Made by a program: the position numbers and the translations under genes. Positions 1 through 9,849 of a stretch of 15,465 bases of DNA are shown here, one piece after another; the stretch's first letter is position 1, and the number at the start of each line of letters is the position of its first letter. The notes under the pieces were generated by a model. The model made no database searches, was not told the DNA's origin, and was given only the letters and a program-made list of their open reading frames with translations. Location of the stretch: the NCBI GenBank assembly GCA_027062165.1, contig JAMOTU010000235.1, positions 1-15,465 on the forward strand, written 5' to 3'. The stretch is from Candidatus Altimarinota bacterium (lineage in GTDB: Bacteria; Patescibacteriota; Gracilibacteria; Absconditabacterales; Absconditicoccaceae).

Positions 1-2697
1 TGATATACACATACTTGTACTATATCTGTTACAATAGATGAAGATGATATTAAAGAATATGTAAATAATCATTTAAATGTTGACGATTTTGAAGAAAAGC
101 AAAAAATATTGAATTCTATAACTTATTGACTTTATGATCAATTTAAAGTTGTATTAAAATTAACTACTGATTCTAATGGTAATAATTTGTCAGATTATAC
201 TGCTGCTCTACCTGGATACACATTAGAATATAAATATAAATATAAAAAGCCGGATTGTTCAGATTGAATAGATAATGACTGAGATGGAAAAGTAGATTAT
301 TCTGGGGTTGATCTTGATGGAGATTGATTTTTTACTTGAGCATGAGAATATTTTCCTGATCCAGATTGTACTTCTCCTGCTGATTTTGAAGATGGTAGTG
401 CTTTAACACAACCTGTTAATAAGCCGGATTGTTCAGATTGAATAGATAATGACTGAGATGGAAAAGTAGATTATTCTAATGATCCTTGATGTTCTTCTTC
501 TGAAGATACTAATGAAGATGATGAAATTAAAATACAAAATGTTCATCAGATACCACAAATTGACGAGGAAAATTTTCAAAGTCGATCTCCTAATAATATC
601 CAAATAGATAATTCTGATATGGGTGGAAAAGAGTGAAAGATAATTGTATTAGCTGATTGGGCGTCAAATTATTTATCCACACATCCTTGAAGTGTTATTC
701 CAATAGGTAAAGTTAAGGTTATTCATAATTGAACAAATAATGCTAAAATCAAAAAAATAAATCTTACAGTTATGAAATTGGAATGAGGTTGACTAACACC
801 TTATTCCTCTAATTGTATATATCAGTGAACTTATAATTCTCCTAAATGACAATGAAAATATATTCACTTATATGTAAGGAAAGGCTGTGAGGCTATTAAA
901 AAAGCTGGAAATTATATAATATCTTTTCAATATGTGGATACAGCATGATATACTTCTAGTGAATATTTATTTGATTTTAAAGTTATTCCTTGACAGATTG
1001 ACCAAGATAATACCATTTTATTAATTAATAAGATAGATGATCCTATATATTGAGATGCTTATTCTAAGTATAAGTATATCTTATATTTTAAAGATAAAGA
1101 ATGAAATATTATTAGATCAAGAAATTCTATATTAAAATCTATTACTTTAACTTCAAGTGAATATCCTTATATAAATGAGATTACTAATCAGGGAAATGCC
1201 ATATATCTTCCATCTGTTAATAATGCGAATATTGATTCAAATGGTAAATATATAAATTATATTTATTCTTATAATAGAGGTAAAGTAGAAGGTACTAAGT
1301 TTAAGATACAATTTTATAGGGTTAAACCTAAAATAAGTTATCCTTATTATGAGCTAATATTATCTCAAGTTAAAAGTATAGAAAAAGAGCATAGTAATAG
1401 TCTTATTTTTGATTCTATAGTAAATGGTTTTAAAGTAATGACATGAGAAGCTAATGCTATATATGGTTTTTGAATTGATATACCTATAAAGTTAGTTTTT
1501 AATATAAAAAAATATAATAATTCTAGTGATCTTAAAAATGTATTTATAAAATGGAAACCAAAAGTTTATGATGAAAGTTGAAATCCTGTTGATGTAGATG
1601 TGGTTGCAGCTACTTGATATAGTAATATTTTAGAGAAACTAAAAAATTGAACTTATTTTTTAGGTAATTTGAGTAAAAATCAGAAAAAATCCGTATATTT
1701 AAAAGTTAGATTAGAACTTAATTGATCAGTTACTTCACCAAAAGTTAAATTATGAGGAGAGGGATTTATTAAATATAATTTAATTTGAATAAATTGAGAA
1801 AAACAAATAGTGTCCAAAATAAAATGGAATTCTAATCTTTCAGTTAATTATCGATGAGTTTATGTAGAATGATTGTTTTCTAATTCATCTAAGTGATTAT
1901 ATGAACTTTTTAGGAAATCAGATTATAAAAGTAGTCAAATGTGAAAATCTCAGGGTACATATTTAATAAAAAATGGAGCTTATAATAGTATTATAAGAAA
2001 TGTTACTAAATTGGTTAGATGATTAGATATTACTTGTTCAAATGTTAATGGAGATATCAAATGAATTTGTTATAATAATGGAGATATAACGATAAATTGA
2101 TGAACTGTTAAATGAAAAAGTTTAATATTTGCTAAGTGATGAGATGTTGTAATAAATTGAAATATTAAAAAAGATAAATCTGATTCGTTGTTAACTATTG
2201 TAGCAATAAGCGATGACGATTGAAATTGATGACATGTTTATATTGCAAATAATGTTACGAATATTGACGCCATAATTATTACTGAAAAATGAGTTTTTCC
2301 AATAGGTGCTAAGTCTGATTTAAAAAATTATATGTTAAATGTTGTAAAATGAAATAAAAATTCGGAACTTAATAATCAGCTTGTTATATATGGTCTAGTA
2401 ATATCTAGATGAAATACTATTTGATGATCTATTAAAATAAACTGAAAATATGCATTACCTTGAGGAAAAGAAATTGAATGAACTCCAGATAATTTTTACA
2501 GAGCTGCTATTTACGATTTAAACTATTTAAGAAGATATCATAAAGTATTTAATCTATGAAAAGAAGCTTGTGACCCAAGGGATAATTCTGATTATTGATC
2601 TTCTTGTAATAAATTAGATCAAACTAAATATTGAACTTTCCCAGTAGTGATAATATATGATCCAGCGATAAAAATTTATAAGCCTTATGGATTTTAG
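1..2697 (+). CDS. Large surface-type protein, C-terminal part (5' end outside the window)
   Basis: The frame is open from the first base to a TAG at 2695-2697, giving 898 residues if UGA is glycine; I count about 57 in-frame UGA codons. The start lies upstream. Residues 83-101 and 141-159 are identical copies of KPDCSDGIDNDGDGKVDYS; the second continues into NDPGC and the first, after an insert with another DLDGDG loop, into PDPDC. The spaced Asp/Gly pattern resembles calcium-binding DxDxDG loops, with flanking Cys that could form disulfides. Residues of about 200-650 look like beta-sandwich repeats. About 680-820 is rich in short Gly/Asn-spaced strands (DITINGGTVKG, DVVINGNI), suggesting a beta-helix or bactofilin-like fold. 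The end carries YDLNYLRRY (about 838-846), which I recall, unverified, from other candidate-phylum surface proteins. No membrane anchor is visible in this part. Cell-surface location is inferred; the specific function is unknown. Confidence 0.8.
247..303 (+). repeat. 57-bp exact repeat, copy 1 (Asp/Gly calcium-loop-like motif)
   Basis: This stretch is base-for-base identical to 421-477, and the bases just outside differ on both sides (A versus T before, G versus A after). It is in frame and encodes 19 residues with the core DGIDNDGDGKVD. Both UGA and both-copy GGA glycine codons are preserved, which points to recent duplication or gene conversion. Here the motif is followed by an insert of about 20 residues before the partner cysteine. 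Confidence 0.95.
421..477 (+). repeat. 57-bp exact repeat, copy 2 (Asp/Gly calcium-loop-like motif)
   Basis: Second identical copy, starting 174 bp (58 codons) after the first and in the same reading frame. It is followed directly by NDPGC, giving the compact form of the motif (Cys, DGxDNDGDGxxD, then DPGC) that recurs in many secreted bacterial proteins. Confidence 0.95.
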
Positions 2698-2716
2698 AAA
2701 ATAAAAATAGATTTTA

Positions 2717-2742
2717 AAAGGCCGCCAAATTTGGCGGCCTTT
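2717..2742. terminator. Bidirectional intrinsic terminator between convergent genes
   Basis: The 26 bases form a perfect inverted repeat: 13-bp arms 2717-2729 and 2730-2742 with a GGCCGCC core. It is by far the most GC-rich stem in this AT-rich window. It sits 19 bp after the stop of the surface-protein gene and 19 bp after the stop of murA on the other strand. T-rich sequence follows on the + strand (2740-2749), and on the - strand the complement of 2711-2716 plus the A-run gives a U-rich tail. It therefore probably ends transcription from both sides. Because the repeat is perfect to the centre, the real loop would be the central AAATTT. Confidence 0.9.
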
Positions 2743-2761
2743 ATTTTTATAAAAATAAATT

Positions 2762-3988
2762 TTACTTTTTTTCGATTTTTACTCCTATAGATTTTAGCTT
2801 TTCTACAATATTTTCATATCATCTTAGAATAATTTTTTCGTTCATTATGTAAGTTTTACCTTCTGCAATAGTTCCTGCTAGAAGAAGAGCTCCTCATCAT
2901 CTTAAATCTTTTGTTGTTACATAACTACCTTTCAATTTTGTTGGTCATATTATAAGAGCCTGATGAGGGTTCAGTATCTCTATTTTGGCCCCCATATTTT
3001 CTAATTCTGTTAAATATCAAAATCTACCTTCAAAAAGTGTTTCATATATTTTACTTACTCCATTTGCTTGTGTTAGAATTGTCCCAAAAATAGATTGTAA
3101 GTCTGTTGGGAAGCCCGGAAATATCATAGTTTGTAATTTGATAGCTTTATAATTTTTCTTATTTTTTGAATTTACTTCGAATGTTTCGTTGTTTAAAATT
3201 TTAATATTAATACCTATTTTATCTGCTACTTTGAATACACTGATAAGGTCTTCTATATCACATCATTTTATAACTATTTTACTATTATCAGCTATTGCAC
3301 CTAGTCCTAAAAATGTTCAAGCTTCTATATAATCTCATATTATGTTAAATTTTTCTATTTGAGGATTTATTTTTGTAGGTTGAATGGTGACGCTGTGATT
3401 ATGATGTAATTTAATTTGTGCTCATAATCCTTTTAAGAATTTTATTAAATTTATTACATGTGGTTCGATTGCAATATTGTATACTTTTATTTCGTAGTCA
3501 ACATTTTTTAAAAAAGCTAAGTAAGTGAGTAAAGCTTCTGTAGTGGTAACACTAAATTCTTGTAGTATAATTCTTCTATTCGGCTTATTTATTTTTTTAT
3601 ATATTTTATATCAATTATTCTCTACCCAAACTCCAGCTTGTATAAATGCGTCATCAAAAGCATCTAGAGGTCTTTTTCATATATTGCATCATCCAGGTTT
3701 ACAAAAATGTACTTCTCAATATTTTAAAAGTCCTACAGGTATCAAAAGTATAGAAGCTCTTATTTTAGTAGTTTCAGGGCTAGTCAGATCAAAATAATTT
3801 TTTGAGTTTTCTGATGCTCGTTTTCGAGTTTCTTTGAGAGACTGGACATCTAATATGTTAGGTAGATTATTTAATTGTATTTTTTGATTGGTTAAATAAT
3901 TGGCAGCTAGTATAGGAAGAGCAGCATTTTTACTTCATGATACTTTAATTTCTCATTTTAAGTTTGAAGATTGGTTTATAATGAACAT
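2762..3988 (-). CDS. murA: UDP-N-acetylglucosamine 1-carboxyvinyltransferase (MurA)
   Basis: I read the whole reverse strand codon by codon: 408 residues, ATG at 3988, TAA at 2762-2764, no UAA/UAG inside. MurA transfers enolpyruvate from PEP to UDP-GlcNAc, the first committed step of peptidoglycan synthesis in the cytoplasm. Visible landmarks are SGSKNAALP at 17-25 (Lys20 matching the PEP-binding Lys22 of E. coli), KPGGCNIGKRP with the catalytic-loop cysteine as Cys101 (Cys115 in E. coli) and the following Arg, FPGFPTDLQ with the conserved Asp, and RGYEN plus DLRGGALLLAG near the end. Several motif glycines are UGA-coded. The length is slightly below the usual 417-430, with a compact first domain. 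Cysteine rather than aspartate at the active site predicts fosfomycin sensitivity. It stands alone on this strand, convergent with the surface-protein gene and divergent from the next. Confidence 0.95.
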
Positions 3989-4012
3989 AACAGATAATAA
4001 TAAAAATTAAAT

Positions 4013-4040
4013 TTGACAAAATAGTATTGATTAGTATAAT
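4013..4040 (+). promoter_or_regulatory. Consensus sigma-70 promoter
   Basis: TTGACA at 4013-4018 and TATAAT at 4035-4040 are separated by 16 bp, both hexamers matching the bacterial consensus perfectly. The start codon at 4073 lies 32 bp after the -10 box, leaving a leader of about 25 nt with no clear Shine-Dalgarno sequence. It lies in the 84-bp gap between murA and the PrgI-like gene and drives the latter. Confidence 0.8.
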
Positions 4041-4072
4041 TTTATTACTTTAGCAATCAATAAAATTTTATT

Positions 4073-4513
4073 ATGAGCGGAGTATTTGTACCCAAGAATA
4101 TTAAAGGATGATTTTTGAATATGGATGTTCAACTTTGACCAATAAGCGTAAATTTGATTCAATTGTTGATATTGGCTGCTGGAGCTGCTCTTAGTTTAGT
4201 TATTTGGCAAAACTTAGTGAAATCATGATTAGATAAAATAACTGCTATTATTTTGGTTTCTCCTATTATGCTTATAACTATTTTGATAGCTTTTTTTAAT
4301 ATATCAGAGTTAAGTCTCATTCCTTTTGTAGCTAAGCTTTTAAGAACTTATTTTTTTGATGTTCCTAAAAAGATATATATACCAACAAAACAAGTAGATC
4401 CCAAAGATGTTTTATCTTATTATATTAAAACTTCTACAAGCCAGAAAGTAGAAGAAAAAAAATTGGAGGTAGATAAAGAAAAATTGAAAAAGTTATATTC
4501 ATTTGATGATTAA
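4073..4513 (+). CDS. Two-helix membrane protein, PrgI-like
   Basis: 146 residues from ATG 4073 to TAA 4511-4513, with UGA-coded glycines at residues 13, 22 and 52. The N-terminus has VPKNIKGG and later LGPIS, followed by hydrophobic helices at about 28-46 and 55-76, then a soluble Lys/Glu-rich tail (about 97-146) that may be helical. The order (VP...., LGP, two adjacent membrane helices) recalls the PrgI family, small inner-membrane proteins found with type IV secretion or conjugation ATPases and often seen in candidate-phylum genomes. No such ATPase lies nearby, so the assignment rests on this pattern alone. It has its own strong promoter, and its 3' end overlaps the oppositely oriented methyltransferase gene by 21 bp. 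It could equally be an unrelated small membrane protein. Confidence 0.75.
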
Positions 4514-5038
4514 TATACCATCGTCTTTATCTAATTTTTTTATTTCATATTTGATTTGATTTTTTTCTAAAAATTTATATAAATCTTTTAACTTTGATTT
4601 GTATTTGATTACGTCATCAAATATAAAAGTGGTCTTGCCTTTAAGGCTGTGATTGATACTCTTAAGAAAATATTTTAGATAACTTCTTTTCATTCAGTCT
4701 ATAAAAACAAAATCTACAAAAGTATTAATTATTTTGTTTAGATTTATTTTTAAAAAATCTGCATTATAAAAGTATATATTCCAGATTTTGAAAGTTCTTC
4801 TATTTTGTATAGCTTTTAGATAACTTGAGCTACTTATTTCAAAAGAATAAACTTTTCCATTTCGTTTTTTAGTAGTGTTTGCCATTATTAGTCCGCTGTA
4901 TCATACAGCACTTCATATTTCAAGGATATTAGTAGGTTTTTTTTCTTCCAATAGGTTTATTATAAACCTTTCAGTATTTTTACTTATTATTGGTATTTTT
5001 TCTTTTTCACATTCTTGACGAAATAATTCAAAGTTCAT
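4493..5038 (-). CDS. O-methyltransferase, TrmR/YrrM-like
   Basis: 181 residues, ATG at 5038, TAA at 4493-4495. The frame passes two UGA-glycines in SAM-binding motif I, LEIGSAVGYSG (39-49), which fixes the reading: starting later would delete the cofactor site. FE at 66-67 supplies the acidic ribose-binding residue. DFVFIDG at 109-115 matches the FIDA/FIDG metal-binding strand of class I O-methyltransferases of the caffeoyl-CoA/YrrM family, and DD at 141-142 matches the next metal ligand. Members of this family include TrmR, which methylates 5-hydroxyuridine at the tRNA wobble position. A TrhP-like U32 protein that could make that hydroxyuridine is encoded at 11290, so a shared pathway is possible but inferred. 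At 181 residues it is shorter than the usual 210-220. It reads through UGA at 4499-4501 and ends inside the convergent gene. Confidence 0.85.
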
Positions 5039-5087
5039 TTTAATTTGTTTTTTGTTGTTAAATTTATTTTATTAACTTATTTATAAA

Positions 5088-6995
5088 ATGATGGTTAAAA
5101 ATCAAGGAAATAATGAAGAATTAAAATGATTTGTTAATTTAAAATTTGAGAAGAAGCCTAATATGGAAATAATACAAAAAATACAAAAAGATTCTAATAA
5201 AAAAAGAGAGATGCCTTTAAGAATAGTTCCATTGTGATGATTAGAACAAGTTTGAGAAAATATGATGTTTTTAGAATATAGAGGTGATATTATTATAATA
5301 GATGCTTGAATGCTTATGCCAGGAGGTGAGATGTATGGAGTGGATTATATAATTCCTGATGTAAGCTATTTAAAAAGAAAAAAAGATAAAATTAGATGAA
5401 TTTTTATAACTCATGGGCATTTGGATCATATTTGAGCTATGAAACATATTTTGCCTATCTTGGACTATCCTATAACTTATTGAACACAGCTTAGTATAGC
5501 TCTTATAAAAAAACAGTTAGAATGAACGCCTCATTTGCAAAAATTTAGATATCAAATAATAGATCCAGATAAAGATATAGTGAAAGCTTGATGTTATACA
5601 GTGGAATTTTTTAGAGTAAATCATAGTATCCCAGAAGCTATAGGTTTAGCTATACATACTCCAAAAGGGTTAATAGTCCATACTTGAGATTTTAAGATAG
5701 ATTATACTCCTGCTTTAGATAAAGTAGCTGATTTAGCTAAAATTGCTAGAATAGGTCAAGAGGGTGTAAAAATTATGTTTTCTGACTCTACTAATGCTAC
5801 TAAACCTTGAAGGACGCCTTCAGAAAAACAGATTTGAGAAACATTGGAACAAATTATAAAGGAATCAAAATCTAGGTTGATTATAGCTACGTTTAGTTCT
5901 CTTATTGGAAGAATAGCTCAGATTATTTCTTATGCTGAGAAATATTGAAAAATAGTGTTTTTGTCAGGTAGGTCTATGATTAATAATGTAGAAATTGCTA
6001 AACAATTGGGATATATTAAACCTGCTCCTGGTATAGTAAGAAGGATAGGCCCAGATGTAGAGAGTTTACCTGATCACAAAGTAATTATTTTGACTACTGG
6101 ATCACAGGGAGAAGAATTTTCAGCATTGGTAAGAATTGCTAAAGGAGAACATCCACATATTAAAATAAGACCAGGTGATAGAGTATTATTATCTGCTGCA
6201 CCTATTCCTGGAAATGAATTGGCAGTTGTAAATATGATAAATGAACTTATTAGAAAAGGAGCAGATGTGGTAACAAATCAAGAATTAGATTTACACGTTT
6301 CGGGACATGGGCGGCAAGATGACTTAAAATTGATGCTTTCTTTGGTTAAACCTGAATATTTTGTGCCTGTTCATGGAGAACTTTATATGAGATATGCCCA
6401 TAAAAAACTTGCTATGGAGTTGGGTATGCCAGATGAAAATGTTTTTCTGATAGACAATGGTTCTATTTTGGAAGTTTATTCAAATAAGGTAAAAGTTAGT
6501 GACAAAAAGTTAAAACTTGATACTATTATGATAGATGGTCTTGGTATAGGTCATCTTTCAGGTGAGTATGTAATTAAAGCTAGACAAATAATGGCAGAAG
6601 ATTGAATGATAGCTCTTATTTTCAAAGTAGATAGTAAAACTAAAGAGCTTGTTGGAAATATACAAATAGAAAGTAGATGATTTGTTTATTCATCTGAAGT
6701 AAGAAAAGTACATACTAATATAGTTGAATTTGCAAAAAAGAAATATTACGAATATTTAAAAAAAGATCCAAAAGCTGAAGTAAAAGATATTTTAAAGAAG
6801 ATAAAGGAAGAAATGTCAAAATTTATATTAAGAACTATATGAAGAGAACCAATGATTGTTTTAATGCATGTTTATATTAAAAGAGATTCTAAATGAAATA
6901 TAGTAGATGAAATGAATAAGGATGAAGCTTTAGTTTGAATGACTTTAGAAGAGCAAGGATGAACTGATAAAGAAAAAGTTGAAAATTTAAAATAA
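5088..6995 (+). CDS. rnj: Ribonuclease J (metallo-beta-lactamase/beta-CASP RNase)
   Basis: 635 residues, ATG 5088 (a second ATG follows at 5091), TAA 6993-6995. RNase J is a zinc-dependent endo- and 5'-3' exoribonuclease for mRNA decay and rRNA maturation. Residues 1-45 are a Lys-rich extension. The core opens with PLGGLEQVGENM, then has HGHLDH at 109-114, His179, Asp201 in HTGDFKID, the beta-CASP domain with PGDRVLLSAAPIPGNE, HVSGHG (403-408) and VPVHGE (His429), and an RNase J C-terminal domain from about 520. All expected metal ligands are present. Oddly, residues 288-505 (5949-6602) contain 19 glycines, all GGN, whereas the flanks use UGA for about 20 of 33. It is divergent from the methyltransferase gene, 49 bp away, and heads the long + strand gene run. 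Confidence 0.95.
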
Positions 6996-7046
6996 TTTGT
7001 TATTATCTTGATGTAGCACCTTTTATTAGTTGATGATATTGGTTTG

Positions 7047-7256
7047 ATGTTTAAATTTAAGAGAGTAGATAAAAAAAAAGTTCATAAGTTTTTGATTTGA
7101 GCTGTTATAGGTTCTACAATAGTAGGTTTTGGTGTATTTTCTAAGACAAAAAAATGAAAGAGTTGGTTGAAGAAAGTTTTTTATTTTAAAGATTTTTTTA
7201 AACTAGGAATAAAAGAACTTATAAAGTTTTTAACTAAAAGGGGATGAAGAAAATAA
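7047..7256 (+). CDS. Small single-span membrane protein
   Basis: 69 residues from ATG 7047 to TAA 7254-7256, reading three UGA-glycines (residues 18, 37, 67). A basic N-terminus (KFKRVDKKKVHK) precedes one hydrophobic Gly-rich helix at about 15-31 (FLIGAVIGSTIVGFGVF), followed by a strongly basic amphipathic tail. The layout is like YtxH-type small membrane proteins, but I do not recognise a family. The last 13 bp overlap the start of the Clp ATPase gene, so translation of the two is probably coupled. The start is the first ATG after an in-frame TAG at 7014; TTG at 7044 is an alternative. The frame contains an A9 run at 7071-7079. Confidence 0.6.
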
Positions 7257-9796
7257 GTTTAGTTAAAAAATATTTGAAACATTTTATTTGAGCTAGTTTT
7301 GTTTGTAAAGCTAAGAAAAAAAATGTTCTTAGTGGTTGAGATTTTGTTTGATATGTATATGATTTTTTAATGCGTAAAAATTGATTAAAAGAAGTGTTTT
7401 ATAAATATTTTTCTAGCAAAGATATAGAGTTTTTAGGAATGTTTTATAAACAGAGTAGTTTTTTGGATAATAAAAGAATAGATTTAGATGTTGTAATACC
7501 AGATGATATAATTTTTGTATTAAATAAGTTGGAGAAAAAATATAAAATTTTAAATATTTTTCATTTTTTGTATTTGTGACTTTTGACGCTTGATATAAGT
7601 GAAATGATGTTAGTTGAAAGAACAGGAGTTGATTTAAAATGACTAATAAATAAAATTGAAGTGTTTTTACAAGAAAAAAATTTATTTCATAATAAATATA
7701 AAAGAATGAATAAAGATAAAAAATTGGAGATATTATTATCGTTTGATGATATAGATCTTTTAGAACCAGACGACGAGTCTAAAAATAATAAAAATAATAT
7801 AGAAAGTGAAGTTGATTCTTCTAAAAATACTAAAACTGATCAAAAAAAATTGACTATAGAATATTTTTGAACCGATTTAACAAAAGAAGCTAAAGAAGGT
7901 TTGTTAGATCCGGTTATATGAAGGGATAAAGAGATTGATCAAGTTATTTATACATTGTTTAGAAAAACAAAAAACAATCCTCTTTTGATTTGAGAAGCTT
8001 GAGTATGAAAAACTGCAATTGTTGAAGGTTTAGCTCAAAGAATAGTAGAGTGAAAAGTGCCAGATAGGTTAAAAAATAAAAGGATTTTTATGTTAGATAT
8101 GGGTAGCTTGGTTGCTTGAACTAAGTATAGATGAGAATTTGAGGCAAGACTCAAATCTATTTTAGAAGAAGCTGCTGATCCAACAAATAATATAATTTTG
8201 TTTATTGATGAATTGCATACTATACTTTGAGCTTGAAGTGCGGAATGAACTTTAGATGCTGCTAATATGCTTAAACCTTTGCTTGCTAGGTGAAAGATTC
8301 AGTTAATTTGAGCAACTACTTTTGATGAGTATCAAAAATATATTGAGAAGGATCCAGCTTTAAAAAGAAGATTTCAGGAAATAATTGTAGAAGAGCCATC
8401 TAGAGAAGATGCTATCAAGATATTGCAAGGATTGAAACATAAATTTGAAGAATTCCATGGAGTAAATATTACAGATGATGCCATAAAGGCAGCGGTAGAT
8501 TTGAGTATAAGATATATAATGAATAAACATCTACCTGATAAAGCTATAGATCTTTTAGATGAAGCATGTGCAAGAAAATCTACTATTTCAAGAAAATTAG
8601 AAAAGAATGATAATTATAAGGAATATGAAGAAAAGATTAAAGAATTAGAAAGAGAAATTGATGAGGCTATTGTGAATCAAGATTATTTTAGAGCTGCTCA
8701 GTTAAAAGATGAGATAAATTTTATAAAGCAAAAAATGAGAAAATTAAGATATGATATAAATTTACCTAAACATTTAAGACCTACCATTACTGCTGAAGAT
8801 ATATGAAAAGTATTGGCAGATAAATTATGAATTCCAGCTCATAAAGTAACAGAGAGTGAAGTAGAGAAGATAATAAATTTAGAAAAGGTATTGAAGAGTA
8901 AAGTTTTATGACAAGATGAAGTAATAGAAAAAGTTATAGATGCTATAAAAAGATGAAGGTTGTCTTTAGTTAAGAGAAATAAGCCGATAGCTTCTTTCTT
9001 ATTTTTAGGACCTTCTGGTGTATGAAAAACATACATAGCTAAACTTTTGGCTAAGGAGTTTTTTGGAGACGAAAAAGCTTTAATTAGAGTGGATATGTCC
9101 GAGCTTATGGAAAGACATAGTGTATCTAAACTTATATGAACAGCACCTGGATACGTGTGATATGAACAGTGAGGAATGCTTACAGAAGCTGTGAGACGTA
9201 GACCATATTCTGTAGTTTTATTTGATGAGATTGAAAAGGCTTCTCCAGATGTGTTAAACATATTGCTTCAAATATTAGATGAGTGATATGTTAAAGATTC
9301 AAAATGAAGAATAGTAGATTTTAAAAATACCATTATAATAATGACATCTAATATATGATCTGAGGAATTTGCTCAACAAGTACCTACTATTTGATTTACT
9401 ACTTCAGAAGAATCCGAAGAGGAAAATAAAAAATTTGAAGAGATAAAAGAAAGAGTTTTAGAAAAATTGAGAGAATTTTTAACTCCTGAGCTTTTGAATA
9501 GAATAGACTATATAGTTGTATTTAAGCCTTTATCTAAAGAAACATTAGCAAAGATATTTAAGTTAAAATTAGATGAATTTTATAAACTTTGGAAGGAGAA
9601 GAAGGATATTAAATTGCCTAAGTATACGAATAAAAAAATATCTCAAATAATAGATGAGATTTATTCTCCAGAATATGGAGCAAGACCTATAGAAAGATAT
9701 ATTCATGAAGAAATAGAGCCTAAACTTATTCAACAATTAATTAGAAAGCAATTAGCAAAAACAAAAGCTAAGAAAAAAGATTCAGTTGAAAAATAA
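7244..9796 (+). CDS. clpC: ClpC-type AAA+ unfoldase (two ATPase domains)
   Basis: 850 residues, TAA 9794-9796. ATP-driven unfoldase of the Clp/Hsp100 family. Domain 1 has Walker A GEAGVGKT (250-257, all three glycines UGA-coded) and Walker B LFIDE (319-323). A short coiled middle segment at about 455-495 with [12 protein letters not shown] resembles the UVR-like region of ClpC/ClpE rather than the long ClpB M-domain. Domain 2 has GPSGVGKT (589-596) and VVLFDE (657-662), RVDMSE and LLNRID. IGF at 716-718 matches the ClpP-docking loop, so it probably feeds ClpP, which is not encoded in this window. Residues 1-220 are divergent: I cannot see a standard paired Clp-N repeat, and about 165-205 is a charged low-complexity linker. 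ATG 7244 overlaps the preceding gene by 13 bp; the start could also be a downstream Met, since the N-terminal part has no motif to fix it. Confidence 0.93.
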
Positions 9797-9835
9797 CAAA
9801 ATATTTTTATAAATTATTTTAATTTTTATATTTTT

Positions 9836-9841
9836 AAAAGG
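9836..9841 (+). promoter_or_regulatory. Possible Shine-Dalgarno sequence
   Basis: AAAAGG lies 8 bp before ATG 9850. Most other starts in the window are preceded only by A/T, so this is the clearest candidate ribosome-binding site here at normal spacing. The purine run directly before the Clp ATPase ATG (7239-7243) is too close to act this way. Confidence 0.4.
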
Positions 9842-9849
9842 TAGGTTTA

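Noticed and set aside
1..2697. Many TGA codons could mean a decayed pseudogene.
   Set aside because: No TAA or TAG interrupts the 898 codons, and every other gene in the window shows the same TGA pattern at glycine positions. Decay would produce all three stops and frameshifts.
3525..3797. A 90-codon + strand open frame.
   Set aside because: It is antisense to murA across its active-site cysteine region and has no family resemblance.
7071..7079. An A9 run that might allow programmed frameshifting in the 69-residue gene.
   Set aside because: The zero frame continues to a proper stop with a sensible membrane-protein pattern, and A-runs of this length are expected in AT-rich DNA.
8839..9261. 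A 140-codon open frame on the reverse strand.
   Set aside because: It lies antisense to the second AAA+ domain of the Clp ATPase, whose motifs are intact; the reverse frame has no recognisable motif and is a shadow.
7244..9796. UGA as tryptophan (code 4) or selenocysteine.
   Set aside because: UGA sits at Walker A and SAM-motif glycines that cannot be Trp or Sec, TGG is present as normal Trp, and no SECIS-type structure would account for dozens of sites.
9797..9849. A/T-rich imperfect inverted repeats between the Clp and HPF-like genes as a terminator.
   Set aside because: Pairing is all A-T and imperfect, with no stable stem; the genes are more likely read through.
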